Under the pieces are notes generated by a model that ran no database searches, was not told the DNA's origin, and saw only the letters and a program-made list of their open reading frames with translations. A DNA stretch of 6,301 nucleotides, taken from Bacillota bacterium. Lineage in GTDB: Bacteria; Bacillota; Clostridia; Acetivibrionales; DSM-1351. Position numbers and translations under genes: made by a program. Each line of letters starts with the position of its first letter. Within the stretch, counting starts at the first letter, position 1. Shown in pieces: positions 1-6,000 of this stretch. Where the stretch lies: positions 1 through 6,301 of the forward strand of contig JAEYTP010000112.1 in assembly GCA_023433945.1 (NCBI GenBank), in the 5' to 3' direction.

Positions 1-434
1 CAGCTGGCGCAGAATTTGTTGGAGCTGAAGAATTAGTAACAAAGATTCAGAGCGAAAACTGGTTCGATTATGATGTAGTAGTTGCAACACCAGACATGAT
101 GGGTGTTGTTGGTAGACTCGGTAAGGTATTGGGTCCTAAGGGACTTATGCCAAACCCAAAAGCAGGAACTGTATCAATGGACGTTGCTAAGGCAATAGCT
201 GATATCAAAGCAGGTAAGATTGAATACAGACTTGACAAGACAAATATTATCCACTGTCCACTTGGAAAGGTATCTTTCGGAACAGAGAAGCTTATGGACA
301 ATTTCCGTACTCTTCTAGGAGCAGTTGTAAAGGCTAAGCCAGCAGCTGCAAAGGGACAATATTTGAAGAGTGTTGTTGTTTCATCAACTATGGGTCCTGG
401 CGTAAAGGTTAATCCTTTGAAGGTTAATGAATAA
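1..434 (+). CDS. rplA: 50S ribosomal protein L1, 3' part (5' end outside window)
   Basis: Ribosomal protein L1 binds 23S rRNA at the mobile L1 stalk, helps release tRNA from the E site, and in many bacteria represses its own mRNA. Reading from base 3, the frame is open for 143 codons before TAA at 432-434. The family is usually about 230 residues, so roughly the first 85-90 are missing at the window edge. The visible part includes ENWFDYDVVVATPDMMGVVG followed by the L1 signature with GRLGKVLGPKGLMPNPK and GTV, which is diagnostic. The ATG at base 96 is an internal methionine, not the start, because conserved L1 sequence continues upstream of it in frame. The gene lies upstream of rplJ and rplL in the standard order; rplK would be expected just outside the window. 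A 244-bp gap containing a promoter and an attenuator separates it from rplJ, so it is not tightly coupled to the stalk genes. Confidence 0.97.
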   Translation, partial: AGAEFVGAEELVTKIQSENWFDYDVVVATPDMMGVVGRLGKVLGPKGLMPNPKAGTVSMDVAKAIADIKAGKIEYRLDKTNIIHCPLGKVSFGTEKLMDNFRTLLGAVVKAKPAAAKGQYLKSVVVSSTMGPGVKVNPLKVNE

Positions 435-461
435 TCATTATTCACTTCCAGAAAAAGGTGC

Positions 462-490
462 TTTACAAATTGTACAAATAGTATTATGAT
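462..490 (+). promoter_or_regulatory. Probable vegetative (sigma-A type) promoter for rplJ-rplL
   Basis: TTTACA at 462-467 (5 of 6 matches to the -35 consensus) is followed after exactly 17 bp by TATGAT at 485-490 (5 of 6 matches to the -10 consensus). The predicted start is near base 497, just before the L10 leader RNA begins. Position and spacing support an internal promoter that lets rplJ-rplL be transcribed separately from rplA. No experimental support can be seen, and read-through from rplA is also possible because no terminator separates rplA from this site. Confidence 0.65.
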
Positions 491-497
491 ATAACAT

Positions 498-626
498 GTT
501 GAATTTAGTAGCGAGCCATAGACAGCAGGTATGATGTTTACACATTATATAAATCCTGCCGAGGTTGAATCAAGAGATGATTAATCACCCTTTGTATGTC
601 TATGTGCCTGCAAAGGGTTTTTGTTT
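498..626 (+). promoter_or_regulatory. L10 leader RNA controlling rplJ-rplL
   Basis: This is the autoregulatory leader known as the ribosomal protein L10 leader of low-GC Gram-positive bacteria. The conserved core is seen directly: CCATAGACAGCAGG at 516-529 and CCTGCCGAGGT at 555-565. GCAGG (525-529) pairs with CCTGC (555-559), flanked by unpaired ACA and CGAG segments resembling the kinked L10 binding site. An inner hairpin pairs 530-537 with 542-549 around a four-base loop. The leader ends in an intrinsic terminator (587-626). In Bacillus subtilis the L10(L12)4 complex is known to bind such a leader and cause termination before rplJ; the same logic is inferred here. The sequence also offers a competing helix, 517-524 with 597-604, that would act as antiterminator. 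The exact 5' boundary is inferred from the predicted transcription start. Confidence 0.88.
587..626 (+). terminator. Intrinsic terminator/attenuator in the L10 leader
   Basis: The stem pairs 587-596 (ACCCTTTGTA) with 609-618 (TGCAAAGGGT), ten base pairs with one G-U, around a 12-base loop. It is followed by TTTTT, G, TTT at 618-626. Lying 53 bases before the rplJ start, it would stop transcription before the stalk genes, which fits an attenuator rather than an end-of-operon terminator. The whole loop segment 597-604 is complementary to 517-524 upstream, so the terminator can probably be switched off by an alternative fold. Confidence 0.82.
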
Positions 627-664
627 GAGATTATTCATTAAAATAAACTCATTATCCTGATAAA

Positions 665-672
665 AGGAGGTG
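665..672 (+). promoter_or_regulatory. Shine-Dalgarno sequence that fixes the rplJ start at TTG 679
   Basis: AGGAGGTG at 665-672 is a near-perfect match to the anti-Shine-Dalgarno. It overlaps an in-frame GTG at 670, which therefore cannot be the start. The next in-frame initiator is TTG at 679, 8 bases after AGGAGG, and translation from it gives MPSNKILEQKK, the usual L10 amino terminus. Confidence 0.85.
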
Positions 673-678
673 GATGTT

Positions 679-1212
679 TTGCCTAGTAACAAGATACTTG
701 AACAGAAGAAACAGGTTGTTGCTGAATTATCCGAAAAGATTAAGTCAGCTCAAGGTATTGTTTTTGCTGATTACAGAGGATTAACTGTTGAACAGGATAC
801 AGCTCTTAGAAATGCTTTCAGAGCAGCTGGAGTTGAATACAAGGTTGTTAAGAATAGATTAACAGGCTTGGCTGTTAAGGAAAACGGAATTGAAGGATTA
901 GATCCTTTCTTGAACGGTCCTACTGCAATGGCAGTGAGCGCAACTGATGCAGTTGCACCTGCAAAGGTTATTTCAGAATTCGCAAAGAAGTATGAAAAGC
1001 TCGAAATCAAGGTTGGTGTTGTTGAAGGTAAGGTTATCGACGTAAATGGTATAAAGGCTCTTGCTGAATTGCCATCACGTGAGGTTCTTATCGCAAAGGT
1101 ATTGGGTGGCTTCAATGCTCCTATATCTGGCTTCGTAAATGTATTGAACGGCAATATGAGAGGTTTGGTTGTAGCCCTCAATGCTATAGCTGAACAAAAA
1201 GCAAATGCTTAA
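679..1212 (+). CDS. rplJ: 50S ribosomal protein L10 (stalk base protein uL10)
   Basis: L10 anchors the L7/L12 dimers to 23S rRNA near L11, forming the stalk that recruits translation factors; the L10-L12 complex also represses its own operon. The 177-residue product matches the family length. The N-terminal rRNA-binding domain shows the L10 signature around residues 31-60 (DYRGLTVEQDTALR, then AGVEYKVVKN). Residues 130-158 (ELPSREVLIAKVLGGFNAPI and onward) lead to the C-terminal helix (about 155-177, with RGLVVALNAIAEQ) that binds L12 dimers. The start is TTG at 679, chosen from the strong AGGAGGTG 8 bases upstream and from alignment with the typical MPSNK start; extending to GTG 670 would add MDV and place the start inside the Shine-Dalgarno. 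It is preceded by the L10 leader and attenuator and followed after 72 bp by rplL, with which it is almost certainly co-transcribed. Nothing in it looks damaged. Confidence 0.97.
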   Translation: MPSNKILEQKKQVVAELSEKIKSAQGIVFADYRGLTVEQDTALRNAFRAAGVEYKVVKNRLTGLAVKENGIEGLDPFLNGPTAMAVSATDAVAPAKVISEFAKKYEKLEIKVGVVEGKVIDVNGIKALAELPSREVLIAKVLGGFNAPISGFVNVLNGNMRGLVVALNAIAEQKANA

Positions 1213-1238
1213 TTGTTAATGAGAAGACTCGTTAATGA
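1213..1238 (+). other. Hairpin in the rplJ-rplL intergenic region
   Basis: Immediately after the rplJ stop, 1213-1223 pairs with 1228-1238 through 11 base pairs (three G-U) around the loop AAGA. No T-tract follows, so it does not look like a terminator. It could be an mRNA processing or stability element that helps raise rplL expression over rplJ, since L7/L12 is needed in several copies per ribosome. The role is inference only; the pairing is visible in the sequence. Confidence 0.4.
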
Positions 1239-1284
1239 ATTATAAACTAAAAATTAAAAACAAATATTATGGAGGTATAATACA

Positions 1285-1662
1285 ATGGCTAGTGAAAAGG
1301 TATTAAAATTAATTGAAGATGTAAAGGTATTAACAGTATTAGAATTATCAGAACTCGTAAAGGCGTTAGAAGAAGAGTTTGGAGTATCAGCAGCAGCTCC
1401 AGTAGCAGTTGCAGCAGCTCCTGCAGCAGCAGCAGCTCCAGTTGAAGAAAAGACTGAATTCAATGTTATATTGAAGGAAGCTGGCGCAGACAAGATTAAG
1501 GTTATCAAGGTTGTTAGAGAAGCAACTGGCCTTGGATTAAAGGAAGCTAAGGATCTCGTTGATGGCGCTCCTAAGACAATCAAGGAAAACATATCAAAGG
1601 ACGATGCAGCAGCTCTTGAAGCTAAGTTCAAGGAAGTTGGCGCAACTGTAGAAATTAAGTAA
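1285..1662 (+). CDS. rplL: 50S ribosomal protein L7/L12 (bL12)
   Basis: L7/L12 is the multi-copy stalk protein that contacts EF-Tu, EF-G and other translational GTPases and stimulates GTP hydrolysis. The 125-residue length is typical. Residues 1-33 form the dimerisation and L10-binding domain (ELSELVKALEEEFGV). Residues 34-55 are the flexible alanine/proline-rich hinge. Residues 56-125 form the globular factor-binding domain with EKTEFNVILKEAGADKIKVI, VREATGLGLKEAKDLVDGAP and the closing GATVEIK. The ATG start has GGAGGT at 1271-1276, spaced 8 bases from the start codon. It is the last gene of the stalk unit: a strong terminator begins 18 bases after the stop. In many bacteria rpoB follows closely; here an unrelated antisense gene intervenes. 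Confidence 0.98.
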   Translation: MASEKVLKLIEDVKVLTVLELSELVKALEEEFGVSAAAPVAVAAAPAAAAAPVEEKTEFNVILKEAGADKIKVIKVVREATGLGLKEAKDLVDGAPKTIKENISKDDAAALEAKFKEVGATVEIK

Positions 1663-1679
1663 TTAATTCTCGAATAGTT

Positions 1680-1711
1680 AAAACCCGATATCTTATGGTA
1701 TCGGGTTTTTT
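1680..1711 (+). terminator. Strong intrinsic terminator after rplL
   Basis: Stem 1680-1692 (AAAACCCGATATC) pairs with 1697-1709 (GGTATCGGGTTTT), 13 base pairs with one G-U, around the loop TTAT, and runs into a six-T tract at 1706-1711. This closes the rplJ-rplL transcript. Read on the minus strand the same hairpin is followed by only TTTT, so it may also stop transcripts of the convergent DUF4397 gene, less efficiently. Confidence 0.92.
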
Positions 1712-1768
1712 GTACATTGTTTAGTAATATTTTGTTATAATGTTGGTATAGCTATTTTTTTATTTAAG

Positions 1769-1857
1769 GTTCAAGAATATTTACATTTATAGTTCAAGAA
1801 TATTTACATTTATAGTTTAAGAATATTATACTATAGTTTATGCATATCTACCTTATA
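1769..1857. repeat. Tandem repeat of about 23 bp, two exact and two degenerate copies
   Basis: The unit begins GTTCAAGAATATTT and ends ACATTTATA. Copies at 1769-1791 and 1792-1814 are identical over 23 bp. A third copy (1815-1835, starting GTTTAAGAATATT) is shortened to 21 bp and diverged. A fourth, weaker copy (1836-1857, GTTTATGCATATCTAC then CTTATA) can be aligned and overlaps the stop codon of the minus-strand gene at 1853-1855. The array lies between the two convergent genes and so in the 3' untranslated region of the DUF4397 transcript. No coding capacity is evident. Confidence 0.8.
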
Positions 1858-2515
1858 GGTAAGTATTGCCGTCCATTGGTATAAGCACCTCTAACTCTGG
1901 GTTATCTTCGAGCAAGCCCACTAGATACATAGATAAGAACCTGTTTGGTTTGATATTGATATTTGGTACAGATAGTATCTTCCCGGGAGTTGAGCCTCTG
2001 AATATCTCAAAGTTGTAGGTATTTGGCGGTAATGATAAATACGGCGAAGCAACATTAAAGCCTATATTCTTGAACAGAAGATCACCACTACGAAGTGCCA
2101 CATCTACTGCCGGAGAATTTGGGGAAAGATTTACTACTCTTAGTTGTGCTCTCTCAGGATTCATAGGAAGCCTTGTATCCTCAACCTTTGTCAGTTTAAT
2201 GTTTTCTAGCTTTCCTATAGCAGCTGCAGTGGATATTGTACCGGGAGCAAGCATAACCTGCTCTGTGAGTACGGGTGTTGCAGTGTTGCCAGTAGCGTAA
2301 ACAGCTATATCATAATATCCAGAAGGAACGGCTACATACTCAGAAAAGTTTTTATAGCACAGGTTTCGTGCAATAAGAGCGCCATTTGCATAGACATCAA
2401 CACATGGTGCGTCTGGAACTGCATGCAATACCCTAATATTTGCAGTTGGTAGACCGGCAGTATTATAAGTTCCTTGTTGTAATCTTGAATTAAAGCGTGG
2501 TATCTGATTTATCAT
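1853..2515 (-). CDS. DUF4397 domain protein, two repeats, no signal peptide
   Basis: The product has 220 residues and a clear internal duplication. Repeat 1 (about 25-101) starts ANIRVLHAVPDAPCVDVYAN; repeat 2 (about 123-200) starts AQLRVVNLSPNSPAVDVALR. The pattern RV-hA-P-aP-VDV, a central Y-VPSGYY or YLSLPPNTY element and a closing beta-rich segment are what I recall of DUF4397, a beta-sandwich family often found on cell surfaces. No biochemical function is assigned. Unlike many family members it has no hydrophobic N-terminal signal and no transmembrane segment or anchor, so it is predicted to be soluble or to reach a surface from inside, for example in a spore coat; that is inference. The ATG start has a strong AGGAGG (2527-2522) 6 bases upstream. 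The gene is antisense to the ribosomal and polymerase genes, convergent with rplL and divergent from rpoB, so it is probably monocistronic and unrelated to ribosome or polymerase function. A possible sigma-K promoter lies upstream. Confidence 0.88.
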   Translation of the reverse strand: MINQIPRFNSRLQQGTYNTAGLPTANIRVLHAVPDAPCVDVYANGALIARNLCYKNFSEYVAVPSGYYDIAVYATGNTATPVLTEQVMLAPGTISTAAAIGKLENIKLTKVEDTRLPMNPERAQLRVVNLSPNSPAVDVALRSGDLLFKNIGFNVASPYLSLPPNTYNFEIFRGSTPGKILSVPNINIKPNRFLSMYLVGLLEDNPELEVLIPMDGNTYL

Positions 2516-2565
2516 TATTATCCTCCTTGTTGCAAATAATAATTAATTATGTAAATGTTATGGTA

Positions 2566-2594
2566 TATAATATGAGCAATAGATGCTTTTTGTG
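2566..2594 (-). promoter_or_regulatory. Possible sigma-K (late mother-cell) promoter for the DUF4397 gene
   Basis: On the minus strand, CATATTATA (2574-2566) fits the sigma-K -10 consensus CATAnnnTA. CACA (2594-2591) fits the short AC-containing -35 element at a spacing of 16 bp. The predicted start would be near 2558, giving a 5' leader of about 43 nt before ATG 2515. No good sigma-A pair with correct spacing was seen in the same interval. The DNA is very AT-rich, so a chance match is quite possible. Confidence 0.35.
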
Positions 2595-2712
2595 TTAATC
2601 AAGACTAAATAATGAGGGCAATGTTATTGGGAAATATTACATAGAATAGATATAAAATCTAATATGTGAAAAGTGCACTAAAATGAAAAAGAATAATTCA
2701 TATAAATAAATA

Positions 2713-2741
2713 AAAAGTGCTAAAATAGTAGCACTTTTATT
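2713..2741. terminator. Bidirectional terminator-like hairpin upstream of the rpoB promoter
   Basis: AAAAGTGCTA (2713-2722) and TAGCACTTTT (2729-2738) pair perfectly over ten base pairs around a six-base loop. On the plus strand the stem ends in TTTT-A-TT; on the minus strand it runs into TTTTTATTTATTTA. It lies between the divergent DUF4397 and rpoB genes, directly abutting the rpoB -35 box, so it could insulate the rpoB promoter from incoming plus-strand transcription, or stop antisense transcription heading towards the DUF4397 gene. No gene ends next to it on either strand, which is unusual for a terminator. Confidence 0.6.
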
Positions 2742-2768
2742 GACAAGCTATATACAGTATGATAGAAT
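2740..2768 (+). promoter_or_regulatory. Probable vegetative (sigma-A type) promoter of rpoB
   Basis: TTGACA at 2740-2745 is a perfect -35 box and is followed after exactly 17 bp by TAGAAT at 2763-2768, a 5 of 6 match to the -10 box. This is the best promoter match in the window. The predicted start is near 2775, leaving a leader of about 285 nt before rpoB. Because the antisense gene and the rplL terminator cut rpoB off from the ribosomal protein operon, an independent promoter is expected here. Confidence 0.75.
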
Positions 2769-2774
2769 TATAAA

Positions 2775-3060
2775 CTGCATTAAAATTTCTATTATTATAC
2801 CTATTTTTAGATATGTACTATATTTTAGCACAATTATAGCACAGACGCATAAACAAGACAATAATTGATAATAATATTTTATGGTTTGACTGTAAAGCTA
2901 GTATATGTACTTTTGATAATAATATGTATTTAAAAATGTTCCAGTTTTAGAAGTAGGAAGCTTTAATTTTTAATTAAGATTAATAATTTTAGGTGGACAA
3001 TACTATCCATTTAAAATTTTTATATTCCTATAAAAGTCATAATTTATGAGGTGATATAAA
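2775..3060 (+). other. Long untranslated leader of rpoB
   Basis: The 286 bases between the predicted rpoB start site and its ATG hold no credible gene: short ATG-initiated frames found here, such as one of eight codons at 2814, lack a ribosome binding site. Visible elements are the direct repeat TAGCACA at 2826-2832 and 2837-2843 (period 11 bp), a weak hairpin at 2961-2978, a larger hairpin at 2985-3018, and the rpoB Shine-Dalgarno GAGGTGAT at 3048-3055. The leader is AT-rich and matches no riboswitch or ribosomal-protein leader that I recognise. Confidence 0.5.
2985..3021 (+). other. Hairpin with T-tract in the rpoB leader (possible weak attenuator)
   Basis: Bases 2985-2997 pair with 3006-3018 over 13 base pairs (two G-C, two G-U, the rest A-U) around the loop CAATACTA. 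The 3' arm merges into TTTTT (3017-3021). The layout resembles an intrinsic terminator 40 bases before the rpoB start, but the low GC content makes it weak. It could be an attenuator, an mRNA stability element, or a chance fold in AT-rich DNA. Confidence 0.3.
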
Positions 3061-6000
3061 ATGGTACAACCCGTGAAATTGGGTAGAAACACCAGGATGA
3101 GCTATTCAAAAATCCGAGAAGCACTAGAAATGCCCAACCTAATAGAAGTTCAGAAGAATTCCTATCAGTGGTTTCTAGATGAAGGATTGCGAGAGGTTTT
3201 CAGAGATATTTCTCCGATTACCGACTATACCGGAAACCTTATACTGGATTTTGTAGATTACTCACTTGATGATACACCTAAGTATAGCGTTGAGGAATGT
3301 AAGGAGCGAGACTCTACATACTCAGCCCCACTCAAGGCGAAGGTACGTCTCATTAACAAAGAGTCAGGAGAAGTAAAAGAGCAGGAAATTTTTATGGGTG
3401 ATTTCCCACTCATGACTGACAACGGTACTTTCATAATTAATGGTGCAGAGCGTGTAATTGTAAGTCAGCTTGTTAGATCCCCAGGTATTTATTATGCAAT
3501 GAAGTTTGACCGAGTTGGAAAGAAGTTATATTCAAATACTGTTATTCCAAACAGAGGAGCATGGCTGGAGTATGAAACAGATTCTAATGATGTATTATCA
3601 GTTAGAATTGACAGAACCAGAAAGCTACCTCTTACTGTGCTTTTGAGAGCTTTGGGTTATGGAACAGACTATGAAATAACTCAGTTACTCGGGGAAGACG
3701 AAAGACTTCTCGCTACTATTCAGAAAGATAATGCCAAGACATATGAAGAAGGTCTACTTGAAATTTACAAGAGATTAAGACCGGGTGAACCACCAACTGT
3801 TGATAGTGCGAGAACATTACTCAATAGTTTATTCTTCGATCCAAAGCGATATGATCTTGCTAAGTTTGGGCGTTTCAAATTCAATAAAAAGCTTGCATTA
3901 CCAAACCTTATTTCAGGTTTTGTTGCTGCAGAAAATGTTGTTTCACTGGAAACAGGAGAAGTACTTGTTTCAGAAGGTGAAGTAATTGAACGTGCTAAGG
4001 CTGAAGAAATCCAGAATTCTGGTGTTTCTGTAGTTAGCGTGCTCGTTGATGGCAAGTCCATAAAGGTTATTGGTAACAAGACTGTTGACATAAATGCATT
4101 TATTGATTTTGATGTTACTGATATTGGTATTACTGAAAAGGTTCGTTATGATGTACTCAAGGAAATTCTTGAAAACAATAACGGAAAGGATGAGATTAGA
4201 AAGGCTCTTAATGAGAGAATTAATGATCTTATTCCAAAACACATTACTGTTGAAGATATTATCGCTTCTATAAATTATATTATCAATTTGTCTTATGGAA
4301 TTGGAACAACCGATGATATTGACCACTTAGGTAACAGACGTCTCCGTTCTGTTGGAGAACTATTACAGAACCAGTTCAGAATTGGTTTGTCAAGAATGGA
4401 GAGAGTTGTTAGAGAGAGAATGACTATTCAGGATATTGACATAGTTACTCCTCAGGCTCTTATAAATATCAGACCTGTAGCTGCTGCTATCAAAGAATTC
4501 TTTGGCTCTAGCCAGTTGTCACAGTTCATGGATCAGACTAACCCATTGGCTGAATTGACTCACAAGAGAAGACTATCAGCACTTGGACCTGGTGGTTTGA
4601 GTAGAGAAAGAGCGGGCTTTGAGGTCCGTGACGTTCACCATTCTCACTATGGCCGTATGTGTCCTATAGAAACGCCTGAAGGACCAAACATTGGTCTTAT
4701 CGGTTCATTATCAACTTTTGCAAGAGTTAACGAGTATGGTTTCATAGAAGCACCATACAGAAGAGTTGATAAGGCTACTGGTATTGTTACAAACGATATT
4801 GTATACGTTACTGCTGATGAAGAAGACGCTTATGTTATCGCGCAGGCAACCGAACCATTGGATGAAAACAACAAGATTATTGCAAAGAAAGTTATTGGAA
4901 GGTACAGAGAAGATATCAGAGAGTACGAAACTTCTAAGATAGACTTAATGGACGTATCACCAAGGCAGCTAGTTTCAGTTGCTACTGCAATGATTCCGTT
5001 CCTTGAAAATGATGACGCTAACCGTGCGCTCATGGGATCAAACATGCAGCGTCAGGCGGTACCTCTTATCAGAGCCGACGCTCCTATCGTTGGTACAGGT
5101 ATGGAGTACAAAGCAGCAAAGGATTCCGGAGTTTGCGTAATTGCAAAGAATTCTGGCGTTGTTGATAAGGTTTCTGCTAGTGAAATTACTATTAAGCTAC
5201 CAAATGGTAAAAAGGATGTTTACAAGCTATTAAAATATATTCGTTCAAACCAGGGTACTTGTTTGAACCAGAGACCAATTGTCAGAAAGGGAGAGGTTGT
5301 TGAAAAGGGCGATATTATCGCTGATGGCCCATCTACTGACAATGGTGAAATAGCACTCGGAAGAAACATTCTCATTGGTTTTATGACATGGGAAGGTTAC
5401 AACTACGAGGATGCTATCTTGATTAGTGAAAAGCTGGTTAAGGAAGACGTATATACCTCAATTCATATTGAAGAATATGAAGCTGAATCCAGAGATACAA
5501 AGCTCGGACCTGAAGAAATCACCAGAGATATTCCAAACGTTGGTGAAGAAGCATTAAAGGACCTTGATGAGAGAGGTATTATCAGAATAGGTGCTGAGGT
5601 TCGTTCAGGCGATATCCTGGTAGGAAAGGTTACTCCAAAGGGAGAAACTGAGCTTACAGCAGAAGAGAGATTGCTCCGTGCAATATTCGGTGAAAAGGCT
5701 AGAGAAGTACGTGATACATCCCTCAGAGTACCACATGGAGAATCAGGTATTATTGTTGATGTCAAGGTGTTTACTCGTGAAAATGGAGATGAATTGCCAC
5801 CAGGAGTAAACCAATTGGTTAGATGTTATATAGCCCAGAAGAGAAAGATATCTGTTGGTGACAAGATGGCGGGACGTCATGGTAATAAGGGTGTTATCTC
5901 AAGAATACTCCCTGAAGAAGACATGCCATTCCTCCCAGATGGTACACCATTGCAGATAGTTCTTAACCCTCTCGGCGTACCTTCACGTATGAATATCGGT

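Noticed and set aside
68..445. Minus-strand open frame opposite rplA, and similar ones opposite rplJ (771-1181), rplL (1254-1631) and rpoB (3765-4091, 3970-4326, 4830-5045, 5463-5765)
   Set aside because: They lie wholly or almost wholly antisense to well-recognised genes, have low-complexity serine/threonine/isoleucine-rich translations, and none resembles a known family.
670..678. GTG at 670 as the rplJ start
   Set aside because: It falls inside the AGGAGGTG Shine-Dalgarno sequence; TTG 679 gives correct spacing and the standard L10 amino terminus.
1736..1741. Perfect TATAAT just after the rplL terminator
   Set aside because: No acceptable -35 box occurs at 16-18 bp upstream, and a plus-strand transcript from it would only run antisense through the DUF4397 gene.
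1769..1857. CRISPR array
   Set aside because: The repeats are directly adjacent with no unique spacers and there are only two exact copies, so this is a plain tandem repeat.
2070..2300. Plus-strand open frame of 76 codons inside the DUF4397 gene
   Set aside because: It is antisense to a gene with clear family features and a strong ribosome binding site, and it shows no recognisable motif of its own.
2886..2920. TTGACT (2886-2891) with GATAAT (2915-2920) as a second rpoB promoter
   Set aside because: The spacing is 23 bp, far from the 16-18 bp needed, and no other -10 box fits.
1712..3060. Insertion sequence or transposon around the DUF4397 gene
   Set aside because: No transposase, terminal inverted repeats or target-site duplication could be found flanking the gene.
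3785..3985. Plus-strand open frame of 66 codons inside rpoB in another frame
   Set aside because: The rpoB frame is uninterrupted and strongly conserved here; the alternative frame is a shadow.
4504..4599. Possible rifampicin-resistance substitution in RpoB
   Set aside because: All key positions (Q488, D491, H501, R504, S506, L508) carry the sensitive-type residue; A497 and T493 are normal firmicute variants as far as I recall.
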